From: Cyathus striatus
Taxonomy: Eukaryota > Basidiomycota > Agaricomycetes > Agaricales > Nidulariaceae
Length of the DNA: 64,000 bases
Direction: 5' to 3'
NCBI GenBank assembly: GCA_025738555.1
Contig: JAOVFP010000001.1
Span: forward strand, 3,286,001-3,350,000
Shown here one piece after another: positions 1 to 12,317 of this stretch (position 1 is the stretch's first letter; each line of letters opens with the position of its first letter). The notes beneath the pieces were generated by a model, which was not told the origin of the DNA, did not search any database, and was given only the letters and a program-made list of their open reading frames with translations. A program made the position numbers and the translations under genes.

Positions 1-2103
1 GCATAATATCAGCATGGAAGAGCGGTGTATCCTGCGGAACGACACCGATGGATTTCCGCAGGGTGTCCATCTTTACCTCGTGGATATCTTGGTCGTCTAT
101 GAAGATCTGCCCTGAGGATGGGTCGTAGAATCTGTACAAGAGGCGGAATACGGTGGATTTGCCACATCCGGAGGGGCCGACAATTGCCACCTTTTTGCCG
201 GCGGGGACGGAGAAGGATAGATTGCGGAATATGGGACGGTCAGGGTGATAGCCAAAGTTAACATTTTCGAATCGGATAGAGCCACCGCGGAAGTCGAGCG
301 GTTTGGCTGTGGGTATATCCTACGGGATGTTGCGTGAGTGGACGTGGGAGTGAGATAGGGGAGGGAAGATAGAAGGGGGTTACCTGGCTTGGTTTGTTCT
401 CTTCTACGAGTTTGAGGAGAATCTCCATGTCGAGGAGGTTCTGTCTCATTTCGCGGTATATTGTTCCCAGGAAGTTGAGTGGGAGAGAGAGCTGAAAGAT
501 AAGTTGATTAACCATGACGAGGTCGCCAACCGTCATTGTTCCTACACCCCCTTGTCAGATACGCCGCTAGCATAGACTCGGAGATGAGACATACCGTTAA
601 CAACACCCTGAGCAGCGAGAAACATAGCTCCCGTCAGTGCACTGGAGAAAATGATGTTCTGTCCCGAATTGAGAAACGCTAACGAAGTAGTGATCTTCAC
701 AGAGGATTTCTCATACTCCGAGAGGTACTTGTCATACTGCGCAATCTCATGCTTCTCATTATTGAAGTTCTATTTATGCGTATGGCGTGAGATTGTGGTA
801 ATGAAAGCATAGGGAAGGGATGGGCGAACCTTCACAGCTTCGAAGTTGATTAAGGAGTCAACGGCCACGCTAGCTGCCTTGTTATCTGACTTGTTCGCTT
901 CGCGGCGGAATTGTGTCCTGTGACAGCGTAAATGAGGAAATATGGTTGAGAAGAGACAATGTCTGACCTCCATGACGTTGTACGAACGGTGAACCAGGTG
1001 TATAGAACTAAGCTGATGCCGGTGATAGCTGCAAAGTCCCATCCGAATTTGTACGTCTAAGATGACAATGAGCGAGAACTGGTGACGATCAGTGAAAGTG
1101 AACATACCAGGATACCGCATACCAAAGTCACCTCTAGTGCTGTAGGTACGATCCTGAACAAGACAGCCTGTAACAAGAACGAAATACCCCTTCACCCAGA
1201 ACCAAAATAAGTTCGTGTTCCCATCTAAGAACGAAGAAAGAAACGAACTTAGTACCACGATCAATAGCCCTCGTAAGTCCACCGGTCTGCCTCGACAAAT
1301 GGAACCTCAAATCGAGATTCAGCAAATGCTCGAATGTCTCCCTGGCGACTTTGCGAATTGCCCTCTGGCCGATGTTAGCGAATACCGCATTGAGCAATTC
1401 GCCAGAGAGGGTGGCGCCAATCCTTGCAGCTCCGTCTGTGTTAGGTTAGGTTAAGCGTGAGCTGCAAGGAGGGGATGGGGGGACGAACATCCGAGAATTA
1501 CGGTCCCGGCTACTACCCATGCTGTTGAGCTCGAGGCGAGGTCAAGGTTGAGGGAGTCGATGACGTTCTTGAACAGTTGGGGTACTTGGACGTTTAGTAG
1601 CTATAAATGGGTGTGTTAGTTATGCGGAGGGCTTCGGAGTTTGTGGATAATGGATGCACCTTCGCACTTATAAGTAGGATGAATCCCATAATGACGGTCG
1701 CTCGCGTCTTCCAATCATCCTTCGGCCACACATTCACCATCAACTTCTTGATAATATGCCAATCTGTACGTCGTTGTTCCGCCTTCGTAGGTATATAATT
1801 CGACTGTGTAGGGTCCACTGGACCAGGAGCAGCTTTCGCTGCTTCAGCGGGGGATTTGGGGGGAGCCTGAGGAGCATCTGGTTTCGGTGCAAGATGCTGA
1901 TACGACCTCTTCAAACCCTGTCGAGAGAACAAAGAAGCGCGTTGTGTAGACCAAGAGGAAACAGACAAGTAACGGCGCGTCGCCACATTTCGAGCAGTGC
2001 AAGAGGCATTGAGATACGATGGCTGGAGAATCTGCGTGCACTGAGTTCTTAGCCTCAGTCTTGAGGCTGGAATGCGCGCAAAGCTCGAAAGACCACCCAA
2101 CAT
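1..2103 (-). CDS. ATM1: Mitochondrial iron-sulfur cluster ABC transporter Atm1 (5' part, cut by window edge)
   Basis: Half-type ABC exporter of the mitochondrial inner membrane. The Atm1/ABCB7 family exports a glutathione- or sulfur-linked compound needed for cytosolic Fe-S cluster assembly. The first ATG is at 2103; a TTG two codons upstream is not needed. Exon 1 (2103-1660) has an Arg/Ser-rich, acid-poor presequence expected for mitochondrial import, then the first membrane segment. Exon 2 starts at 1600. Later exons, separated by short introns, read [55 protein letters not shown] and [18 protein letters not shown], all typical of Atm1. Walker A (GPSGCGKST) lies near 165-190 and the Q-loop (VVPQDTPLF) near 20-45. 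The signature motif, Walker B and the C-terminus are beyond position 1. About 8 introns are visible and no damage is seen. Confidence 0.93.
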
Positions 2104-2733
2104 TTCCAACCCTGCACTAAATCACAGGATTGATTCAACCCTTCCGGCTGGAGCTTACCCGTAAGTTCAAGCCTCTGGAATCGTGTTGCTCCTTTGCAGA
2201 GGAAATTATGTTCTGGAATAGAGGTGAAGTTGTTAGTTGAGATTGGAGAGTACAGGAGCGGAACGGACGTACGAGGCGGGGAGTGGGTGGGTACTTAGCG
2301 TTATGAGCCGCTATTTGTAGATTTGGCAGACACATGACGTGCTCTTCATTGCGTGGGCATCGGCCGTACCTATCTTATCTGATTAAACACAGCCACGTGA
2401 TCAGAGCACTCTGTAACGGAACTTGCGGAACTTAACGCCGTCGTTGACTCGTTCTGTTCAAACCAAGCCATGTTCAACCATTCAAGCCTCTGCGTGTTCA
2501 CATATCCCTCTTATAGCACTCAAAACATAAGAATACATGACGATGCGAGGGGGCTTCCTCTCCAATATATTGTACAAGCCCCTCCAAAATTAGAATGGTT
2601 TCTCCGCCAAGTGTTCTTAAGCCTAGTGGCATCGTGGTGAAAAATGACAGTGTATGTCGCCACGGTCATATAGATGCCCTTAAAACCCCACTCGATATCA
2701 GCAGCAACAATGCCTACTCATTCTAGTACACAC
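2104..2733. other. Intergenic, presumed atm1 promoter side
   Basis: No convincing coding sequence. The stretch next to 2104 should hold the atm1 promoter and 5' UTR. Short open frames here lack protein-like composition and splice context. Confidence 0.5.
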
Positions 2734-2955
2734 CTATCGTTGGGAGGCGTCTCGCCATCTGGTTGGCCTCCTATCATACCTGGAGCACAACCGCGCCTCC
2801 TCCTTCAACTTCTCCCCCTCCTCCTTCAACTCCGCCACGTCCTTCGTCAAATCAGCCACATCCTGCGTTAACCGCATCACTTCAAGCTGCAGTGCAGCCA
2901 TCATCAAGTACGTGGCGTCCTCATTCGTGCCAAGTTGTTCTGGTGGCAATGGCAT
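2734..2955 (-). CDS. Hypothetical small coiled-coil protein
   Basis: An ATG at 2955 opens a 73-codon frame. Its middle is a regular heptad-like run of Leu/Val/Asp/Lys/Glu (LTQDVADLTKDVAELKEEG), which predicts a short coiled coil. A possible GT donor follows the codons for RLCS (about 2787), so the true gene may splice onward and the printed end may be wrong. Similar N-termini occur in uncharacterised mushroom proteins, but no family is recognised. The charged repeat could also arise by chance from purine-rich DNA, so confidence is low. Confidence 0.3.
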   Translation of the reverse strand: MPLPPEQLGTNEDATYLMMAALQLEVMRLTQDVADLTKDVAELKEEGEKLKEEARLCSRYDRRPTRWRDASQR

Positions 2956-3747
2956 AGGTTATGGTGAACTGTTCCCGTCGTTCAACATTGTTTATATACC
3001 AGTACTTACCGGTCGTGAGGATGCGGTGTTCGCGTGACCGCGGATGGCTACAACATAAGTACAAAGGAACAAGGTCCATCCGTAACTTATCCGCTGTGCA
3101 CAATGTCCTGTGATGCTAAAGGACGTAAGAGGCTGTCGAGACCCGGCTTGGCCTGTGCTGGACTTCGCATTCAAGTTGAAACTAACAATAATATGAATGC
3201 GTACCCATCTACGTGTCCATGCACGTACGGAATAATAAAGCCGTTTGGGCGGTGCATATTCGCGCCCCATTCTTCGCTCGGTGATTTGGCGTGTATCAGC
3301 CGTGTGCATAATGATATATCATTGATTGTAAGTATGGAAAGGCACTTATGAAGCGTTCCGTTGCTTAAATGGCACACGTGTATTTTGATAACATGTTGAA
3401 TTCACCTAATTTCGATAATGCATATACTTACATGGTCGCAGGATTCACATTTATATTTATAGAGGACTGCATTTATAGCTTCCGAACTACGCCTGGACTC
3501 CGGGCCTAAATGTGAGTGGTTAAAATCAAATAATACTATTTCACATTGTGTTTCGGCCATTGTGGCTCTTCACCGACAGCTGCACAGCTACTTAACCTCG
3601 CGCAGAATGGATGCTGTACAGGCTATACTGCTGCTGTGGGTGTGCATTTAACCTACGCTTGCGTTTGCACATGCAAAACAGACCGGGAAATATCATCTCA
3701 TTTATCGGAGTACAGCAGGAACAATAATACAGTATGTGAGTACACCG
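2956..3747. other. Intergenic, nothing recognised
   Basis: AT-rich DNA with only short overlapping frames on both strands. No repeat, RNA or conserved protein segment was seen. Confidence 0.5.
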
Positions 3748-5432
3748 TTAAATTGAATGGGGAATAGTAGCAATAACTGGCGAATTTCTAGAAGACTGAG
3801 ACGGCATACTACATGAGCCATCATCCGCGTGAGGGTAGTATGAATCAAATGCTTCTTCGAACTTGCAACCTCGACATCCATGTTTATCTGCTATCATCTC
3901 AAGATCTGTCTCAGTCAACAATCGCTCGTAGAATATTTCGTCAGTTTCCATGTTGTTTTTATCTTGTCCCCAGAGGCTTTTCAAGGAAGGTATAGAATGT
4001 GCAATTGCCGACACGATGTTCAAATCTAAAGGATTGCTGTTACGGTAGATGCCGATGTCGTGTAGTTCCCAATGAATATAAGAATATGATTCCAGTATCC
4101 ATAAAAGGTGAACCTACAAGTAAATCAATTTATTTTATATTCAGAAATAAAGCAAAAAGCTTACCACTTGTCTAGAAACCTGCCGGTCTGATTTATCACG
4201 AAAGGTACTCCAGTAAATCGTCAAGTTTCGCAGAGGAGGTAACAATGACAATGCATCGAAGACTTGAATATCTATTAAATTGGTGCACAAATGGATAGTC
4301 AATACTGAGAGTTGTGAGCAAGCTTTGAGAATTTCAACAGTATTTGAGAGTGATGCCACCGTTTTGCAATTTCTAAATGTGAAGTCTTCCAAAAGATGTT
4401 GACAACGAGATATGACAGTGGTGAAGGCCTCCATCGGTGTAGTACCAAGACTGTCGGGATCTAAGTCCAACATTCGAAGTTGGCGGAAGGTTGAATCATC
4501 TGATAACCATATCGGGGATAAATCTCTGGCCCCACCGAGTAGTCTACGGTACCAGAGGCTTAGCGTAAGGGATGTCACATTGACAGAACTTCTGGAGAAA
4601 AACCTTTGTACAGGGTAAAAGGTCTCTTCAGAAGGAATCAGGTAAGGGCCCGTGTTGAGATTAAGTTCCAAAGTTTCCAGCAGAGTAAAATCCTCTATCT
4701 CCTCGAAAAGGTTCCAAATGCCTGTTGAATCATAGATACAGTTAATTGATAAGACACGTATCTGTGAAGAAAGACCATTTATAAATGATAATAAGGATTT
4801 GGCAGCGGAGCTTGATTTAAAATTGAAGCTAAAGGTGAATTCCAGAGAAAGTTCCTTCAGCGCGTGGAGCGTGTGCTTCAAGGGTGCTGCAAAGTTAAGA
4901 GACGATATGCTACCCCGCAAATGCAAACGCGTCAAGTAGGCACTAGGAATCAAATTCCATGTTGACGATATAAATCGCCGGAGATCGTCTGAGAAGTAAC
5001 CACTCCCACTCTTGTATCCTTGGACATCGATGAGCAATTCCTCTAGAAAGTCTAGCATAACGATGGTGTCCAACAAGGAGCTTGAGTTGACTACACTGTG
5101 CGGCCCAACACTTTCTTCTTTCTCTTGAGCGTTAATTCTTAATGTTTTAACATACTTATTCAGCATGTTGTTCCTATATATCCCATTCGCATGTATCAGT
5201 GAATAATTAGTACATTTATCGTTTTCCATCATCGTAAGTAACTATGAACTCACTTGAACCGCATCAGTCTTTCTGGAACCGAGTGATCATAAACATCAAT
5301 GACCAGCTCTCGGTGACGAATCGCCATCGACAAGTAGAAAAATGCTCTGTTAACGGACAGGAGGCCTCGCACTGATGCATCTGGCAGAAAAGATGCAATA
5401 CGATGCCATATTTCTAGTGGAATCTCGAGCAT
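3748..5432 (-). CDS. F-box protein with degenerate leucine-rich region (paralogue A)
   Basis: Predicted substrate adaptor of an SCF (Skp1-Cullin-F-box) ubiquitin ligase. Three exons give a 517-residue protein: 5432-5254 (179 bp), 5173-4165 and 4113-3748, joined by GT..AG introns of 80 and 51 bp. Exon 1 is the F-box: LEIPLEIWHRIASFLPDASV, then LLSVNRAFFYLSM. Exon 2 is Leu/Ser-rich with repeated leucine spacing (LETLELNLN, LRMLDLDPDSLG, LSVLTIHLCTNLID) like irregular LRRs. Exon 3 holds a conserved tail (LNIVSAIAHSIPSLKSLWGQ) and ends in a Cys-containing extension (HGCRGCKFEEAFDSYY). Close paralogues are at 50537 (+) and 63534 (+), each with an exon 1 of exactly 179 bp. The target is unknown. 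Confidence 0.85.
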
Positions 5433-6226
5433 TGCGTGTTCGGATTAATTCACTCAGTGTTTTGTTAGACGTTAGAAGGGGTGGTTGCTAGTAATCTTGA
5501 TGAATTGAATGTGTTTGAACTTTGCGTATGCCTCGAGACCAGTAGACGCGCAGAAAGACATTCGATGTTCCCACCAGGACGCCAGTTAGCAAAGAACATC
5601 ATAAAACTAGCGCTGAGCTGCTGAACGCGCCTCAAAACTCAAAGTTCTCATGGTCGATGAACGAGTTTAAAATTGATCAGACTCTTCTTCCGCCAACAAG
5701 GCCTTACATGTTAAAGCAGCTTCCCGTACAGCCGTGTATACTGTTCATGCAGTTTCTTAATTTTTTTTGGAACCAATACCATCATGAAAAGGAACGCCTA
5801 TTCTCAATCAATCATTGTCGCTAATGCCGCTGCATGTCTTCATAAGAAACCGACTTTGTGAAATCCTGAGTTGAAGGTGGAAATATAGAAGGTCAAACGG
5901 TTTGACAAACAATTTCATAACTTCCAGTACTTGGCCACGAATTCATTCCTTGAGGCCCGCACTCACAATGCAAACTCTAGCTGAATTCTATGGGGTATAC
6001 ATCCCATGAAACCATTGCCCGTTCGCTATATTTTATATATTTTATAATTAGGTAGCCAGTAGGCTCTAATCATGCAGTGCAAAGAGACCGACGAGTACGA
6101 CAAATAAACATAACAGATAAGTAGTACGTTGTTGCCATGCTAATATATTATTTATATACTACCTGGATTAACGTGTTGAAAAAGACGTTGCCAGCGAGAA
6201 TCTCATACATAATTTACAGAATGGTA
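5433..6226. other. Intergenic upstream of F-box paralogue A
   Basis: Presumed promoter of the F-box gene near 5433-5600. The rest is AT-rich with no coding or repeat signal recognised. Confidence 0.45.
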
Positions 6227-6968
6227 CTATCGCTACCCCAGAGATTATAAATCCTTGAGTGATTATAAAAATGGAATTACGGACGCAATTCTACGCGGAT
6301 CACTATGAAACTTGGCACGAATTTCAGGCAGTATGTTAACATTATTATTCTCAACTTATAGGGGAATACACGATGAAATGTGGTAGCTACATGTAAAATG
6401 ACGACAAAATTTCATGAAATCTGAGAAAGAGCCAGATTGGAAGCCAGATCGGGCCAGATCGTATGCACACACGGACACAATTTTTTCGTAGGTACATTGT
6501 ATGAACCTTGACAACACATTTGAAAAACAATTATGATGCTAGCTATCTTCAATGGAAATAAAATAAAGGAAAAAGAGACAGGATGGTTTGAAGCGTGACA
6601 AGCGTGATTATTTCAAGCTCCACCTGAACACGTCTAAATCAAGCCCTGAGCAACCTGAGTGACTTGAGCGTTGCCTAAGCGACTTGCGAGCGACACATAA
6701 CAAAAGATCTTGGCAGGCGCCGGCGGACCTTTAATTCGGCAGCTGTGACATGTCCGTTACTCAATTATAAACACCCAGGATTTAGGAGTCCCTGTGACCG
6801 GGAGGCATCCTCAAGATGATATTCCTCAAATATCCTCGAAATAAATACACAGTCGTTTAGATGAGTGAGTTCCCAATGTGTCTGAAAAATCCGAAGAGGA
6901 TTGGAGGATGGGAAGGTATGTAAAATTGTATAGGAATGAAATTTTTATAATCTCTGGGGTAGCGATAG
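6227..6968. mobile_element. Non-autonomous TIR element with TA flanks (Tc1/mariner-like MITE)
   Basis: The left end at 6227 starts CTATCGCTACCCCAGAGATT. The right end at 6968 carries its reverse complement, giving about 25 matching terminal bases (…ATTATAAA). A TA dinucleotide sits just outside each end (6225-6226 and 6969-6970), as expected for Tc1/mariner-type target duplication. The 742-bp interior has no transposase-like frame, so the element would be non-autonomous. The superfamily is inferred only from the TA flanks. Confidence 0.6.
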
Positions 6969-6970
6969 TA

Positions 6971-9900
6971 GTAGTCCCAATAAATTGCATCCCTATCATT
7001 TTATAAAACTCTAAAGTATTAACCACTACTACTATTGTTCGTGACACTATGTGGTTAGTAGATTATTCCGATTGGTATGTATGATAATGCCGGAGCTCAT
7101 GAGGTTCATTATACTACTGTTGTCTTCTCTGCCAACTGCCACAGAAAAATAGAAACAGGTCCACAAGGCATAATATGTGCTTCCAGGCGACGAAGCATCG
7201 ATGGAAAGATCCATGAATTGGCAGAAAATAACCGTAATAAGTCTCGTGGCAGCGTCATTAATAAACATTTTTGTAACTTGTTCAGGCGCAGTGAATTTCT
7301 TTCAGAACTGAGAGTCCAAAAAAGGAAAAGGATTGCGAGGAGTGATAGTTTTCGTAGTTGATGTTTAGAGTCGTATAGAGTAGCGTCCCCCGCTGAAAAG
7401 CCATGATCGTTGATATTAACCTATCAAAGTATCATGATAAGAATCAAATTAGTTTTTTTTGACTTGACTTACGCCGTACGAAATCAACGTTTCAACTACT
7501 TAAGTACGCAAGACTGTCGAGCCACTGAGCAGAGGTGTAACAGTCGAGCAATATGCTACATGATAAACCAGTTAGTATTAGCAACAATAAATCATGAATA
7601 ACTCGCGATAAGTACATGTTTCAACAGGGGGATGCAGCAGAACAATGCCTCACTCGGACGGCGTTCTTATATGCAATTAAATGCATGTTCAGCAATTCAA
7701 CTAAGGCTGTAGTTGGAACGAACTAGAAGTTTCCAATGGCATAATGCCGAGCAGATGTCAGAAGAAACGATTTATACAGCGAATAATTTTGAACATAAAT
7801 TTGTAGTTAGCTTCTCGTCGGGCGAGCGATTTCAATTAACTTTGTGGATTGTGTAAAATAACTACGGTACTGACGGTATTGGACTATAAAAAAGAACTTA
7901 AGAAATACAAGCACACACCTGACAAGAAGCATGTACCCATATTTACCTTTCCTGCCATTGTGTTCAAAATCAATCACGAAGATACTACTACTCACGTTTG
8001 CTCAGGTCGGGTTCAGCTGTAAATACGAAGATGTAATCATGTTACATATGAAACCTCAGGGAAATTAATGAACCTAGATTACTGTATAGACTGCCCTTGC
8101 GTGAGTACGTGTAAGTATTTCGAGAAAAATTGGAACTTGAGAACACTTACACTGAAAATCGCTGCATCCACGAACTTGGGGTAGGAGTGTGAGATAAAAA
8201 GCTGAAACTGAATAAGAAACGTGTATAATAAGTATAACTTACTGGCATGAACATTAGAACCTGGAAAGAAAACGCGTGCTCGCGCCTCATGTTCAAGCCT
8301 CATGCACCGGCTATGAGAACCGAATGAAGAATTTGTGCAAAAAGGCCTAGTCCTGTCGTGAAGCATTTACCAGCTCCGCACAGTACTTACCATAGTTGCC
8401 AAATCAACCGGGATCATTCAGGTCTTCAGCAAGCCTTCAGGATTTAGTGGAACCAAGTTTTTCTTGAGAAATGATAAGCGGAATGAACTTCTTGTGAACT
8501 TCTGTTGCAGGCACATGCCAAAATCGGTCCGCTTTTTAGCATAACATAGTGGAGAGTGGTAGGAGGCGAGGAATGAATCGAGAGCTACTCACTCGCTGAA
8601 CTTGTACTTTTATCATTACTATTCTGCATTCCGTTGGCTGAACGAGCTGTTCTAAGCCCAGACTCCCGACGTCTCGGGCCAGTCAAGACAAAGTCAAGAG
8701 CCAGTTAAAATAAACAGTTTGGGATGGTCTACTGATAGTAACATCGGTAAACTTACGCAAATAAATCCTTTTAAGTATCCAACTCCCATTGTCCAATCAA
8801 GTTCCGACGTTCAACTGTCCCTTGATAATCACCAATCTTGACATTGCTCTCCACTATCAAGTCATGTTCTCGTCTACGACATGCAGTAAGCACATTAAGA
8901 TTGACGCAGTCTAAAGGAGCTAAGTGTTTATACGGCTCTATAATCTATTTATTTTCGAGGTTTGCAAGATTTTTGACTTTTGTATTGCTTCATTATTTTT
9001 CTTTCTAGACTGTCGGGTATGTATCCGACCTATAAAGAACGTATATGCAATTGAACGCTGACGATGCAGCTAAAAGAACTCCTCATAGTTTCTTGCTCTT
9101 CCGATGCATTGAAGGCTTTGATGACAAATCTGACAATGAATGCGGAAGCATGGAACTTTGGAGTATGTACAACTGTCTACAACAATACCTTTCCACTGGT
9201 TCTGCGGAAAGTCTTAACTCGAACAATCATATTGATCACCTGATCGCATGAATTATCCTTCGTTTTGCTTAAACGGGCTTGCATGTTATACAGTTTGCAC
9301 CGCCTCCATCTGTCTTTCTCAGCCACTACCCGCCAGTTGTCGTTCCAAGCGTAAAGATAAGATCCTGACGAACGCCATCACAGTTTCGAAAAGGTCAAAT
9401 TTTCTCGTCGGCAGAGAATCCGCGAGTTAGCATCAAAGCGTGTTATTCTGGACCCATCATCCGTTGAAGGTTAGGTGGGTTGGGTCCTCCGAAACGCGAC
9501 GACGTGTTAACGCATGGGGTTGAAGTCGTCGCCCTGGGGCCTGACGAATCCTGTCACGGAAGTCATGCGCTTCTCACAAGCTTCTCACGTCTCCAATCGA
9601 TTTCATTCCGAGCCGTCTCCGCGAATGGTGTGCTTGACAACCATGTAGTCCTGAATGTGCATTGTTCAGCTGACAACTTGAGGGCCTATACCAGGAATAT
9701 GGCGGCCGCAATAAATATACTTTAAAAATGGTTGAATGATGTGAATTCGTGAGGTGAGTCGTTGGGAGTTTCTCACTGTAAACACAACTTCCGGTACCAT
9801 CTAATCTTTCGATGCCACTGATCTTTGAATCTTTAACAGAGCGTGTTTGTCATCGGGATGATCGCGCAATATCATCGGGTCCATCTATTTATGTGAGCCG

Positions 9901-10232
9901 ACGCGTGATTCAGGTCCTTGGCTCCTATCCCTCTTTCAACATATAATATGTGGGCGCGTACTTTTTTTGTGCATTCGGAGGTGAGCTTTCGCCTATAGAG
10001 CGACGTCATCAGTTTTTTCCGGGTTGTCACTTCTTTTTCCGGCGCGGTCGGACAACTTCACATCCCCAAATGTTAAGTTTCTCGCTTTTCGTGGCACCAT
10101 CTACGCATTAATATTATTGGAGTTCTAGGAGAAGCTATATACTACCATAAGGAAATTACTACATAAATTAAGAAGCAATAAGTTTCAGCTCGAAATAAGA
10201 CTTATATCTCTTTTCTCGATGTGTTCCTTGTT
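6971..10232. other. Gene-poor stretch
   Basis: No conserved protein was found. Minus-strand DNA at about 7800-8400 has several good splice-site-like motifs (for example GTAAGT donors and TTTCAG/TTTACAG acceptors) around short frames. It could be a noncoding transcript or a decayed gene, but no convincing exon chain was built. The small plus-strand frames at 9045-9725 look random. Confidence 0.4.
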
Positions 10233-10823
10233 TCACAGTGTCGCTTGTCGTCCTACGCGGACATCTGAAGCTACGAACGCCAGATGAACAATTTGGCGGC
10301 TATCAATGCTCAACTCGGGGGACTGTGCTTCAATCCTGAGCATATGGTTAGGATGGTTGACTACAAGCTCCACGGGGACAATACTCACCTCACTTGCACT
10401 GTTTTGCGTCGCTCGAACTCCACGGGTGTACTGTGCCCAGGTAGTATCTTATGGATACCACGAATAATATATGAGCCACTGAAGGAGCCTTCCTATAGAG
10501 GAGAAACATCAGCGTTGATTCTAGAAATTTTATTTAGACACACTAACTCGATTTGTAAAAGGATCTTCTGGATGTTCGACTGCAGTTTGCCAATGGACCT
10601 TAAGGCCTCGCTTTGAGCCTTTGCGCAAGCCCAGGACCAGCTGTTTTATATGCTCTCGTGTTATTGGCGTCCCGTTTATGGTCGCATTAACGTCTGGAGT
10701 GAAGGTGGCTGCAATAGCAGCCAGAGCTTGCTCATCGGTCGATGCCTCGAAGATATCGTGAATGTGTCGTTGCGACCATTCAGTCAGAGAGCAAAACTGA
10801 GGAGAATAGGCGACTGATTGCAT
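10233..10823 (-). CDS. SnoaL/NTF2-like small protein
   Basis: Three exons (10823-10548, 10492-10389, 10335-10233) join in frame to a 160-residue protein. Donors are GTTAGT and GTGAGT; acceptors are TATAG and CTCAG. The start ATG at 10823 (MQSVAYSPQF) is chosen because the alpha+beta cone-type domain begins there. Key segments are FTPDVNATINGTPITREHI, GSFSGSYIIRGIHKI and ELSIDSRQIVHLAFVASDVR. Order and length fit the SnoaL-like/NTF2 fold seen in many uncharacterised fungal proteins of about 150 residues. Some family members are enzymes and others only bind ligands, so no reaction is assigned. It stands alone in a gene-poor stretch. Confidence 0.75.
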
Positions 10824-12317
10824 GGTTAGTAAGATGGGTTGGGAAGGGAAGGCGATACAGTAGTACGTTTTAATCACCTTGACGTTCTTATTTATCTCTG
10901 AAATCCAACGGGCCAGTGTTCCGGAAGGTGTTTTCAAACAGATAATTTTTGGACGCGATGGCACATGTGACGAACCTCGAAACCCTCAACTGTCAGCGAC
11001 ACTCAACAGGAACTATGTATATATCCCCTTTATTGCTAACTTTTATGATAAGTATCACCCATTGGCGGACTCTTTGAGCCTTGACATGGTATGAGATCTA
11101 TGAGATGATCCTGAATAGATGCTGTGTAAGATCGCGTTTGGACGCCATATGTCAATGTGGGGGTGCCATGTCAAACTGACAATTGCGGATCCCGTGAATT
11201 CAAGCCTTCAAGGTACGGAGCCCAAGACTTCCTGAGACAGACTTAATCTTAGATCCTGTGAGAGGTAAGCCTTAAGGCGAGATGTAAGAAAGGGTAAGTG
11301 GTGACAAGAGGTGGAACTTCACTTGGAACAATCCGTTTTTGATCTGCTTCCCGCATCCGGAAAAGTAAAAGAATACCGCTCTTAAAACTCTTCACTCCAA
11401 GCGTATTTCATGCGAAAGAGTAAGCCTGCTTCAAAGGCTTCGACACATTTTTCCAGATTTACGAACACGAGTTGACGGTGATAACGGGAGGTGAGTGGCA
11501 ATGTGCTTTAGCGAACTGAGAAAATAATTGAAAAATCTGTAAATAGCCAGTTCAATTGCAATCAACCACATGTTTGAAGAAGATGCAGAACGATAATACA
11601 ATGATCCGCAAAGTCACAGCGTAACAAAAGTTACGCACTTGCTGGATACGCACAAACTTTCTCGATATGCAACCGATACGTCTTTCCTTGGTAAGTTTCA
11701 TCGCCAGCAAGGTTTAATTTCTTCAAGTTAGAAATGCTAATACTTTCAAACTTCGGCATCTGCTTTCCAAAATTATCGATGGGCAGCTAATATATGCTTA
11801 CCACAGTCTTTCGCGCCAGCAATTTTGCCGATACAGTTATCACAAATGTTAGGATTTCCCGTTCAAGACCGTTTGCTCTCAGGCCAAGTCCGACGGCGCT
11901 AAATCACGATAAAGATTAGCTCTGTTGTGCTGTAGATATGGGGCAATATTTCCCGCTGCGGCCGGATTTTAAAGCTACGTACCAGCTGCACAGATCTTCA
12001 TGGAAGGAGAAATGAAACGAACAATCGCAGTTTTGGAGGTATTGAAAACTTAAGAGTTAGGTAACTCTGAAAGGCAAAGATCAGCGGTGTTTGCCGATCG
12101 GAGGCAAAAGCTGAGCAAAGGCAGATCAACTAGCTTTCGACGTCAGTATGGCAATCGCACACTAGCACACCCTCAGTTCAGAGCTGTTCACCGTTCTTAA
12201 CGTGCCCGCTGCTCAACTTTCTTAAAGGCCTCGTGGTATTTGGCGCCACAGTACCTTTTATCTCTCGATTCTCTCGACAAATCGGTTCTATACATGGGAT
12301 ACTAATTTCTCTACGAA
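10824..12317. other. Intergenic between SnoaL-like and F-box genes
   Basis: Divergent promoters are expected here because the flanking genes point away from each other. No coding region, repeat or RNA was recognised. Confidence 0.45.

Noticed and set aside
7800..8400. Minus-strand chain of splice-like sites suggesting a small gene
   Set aside because: Exons could not be joined in one frame with protein-like content. Kept only as a note in the gap description.
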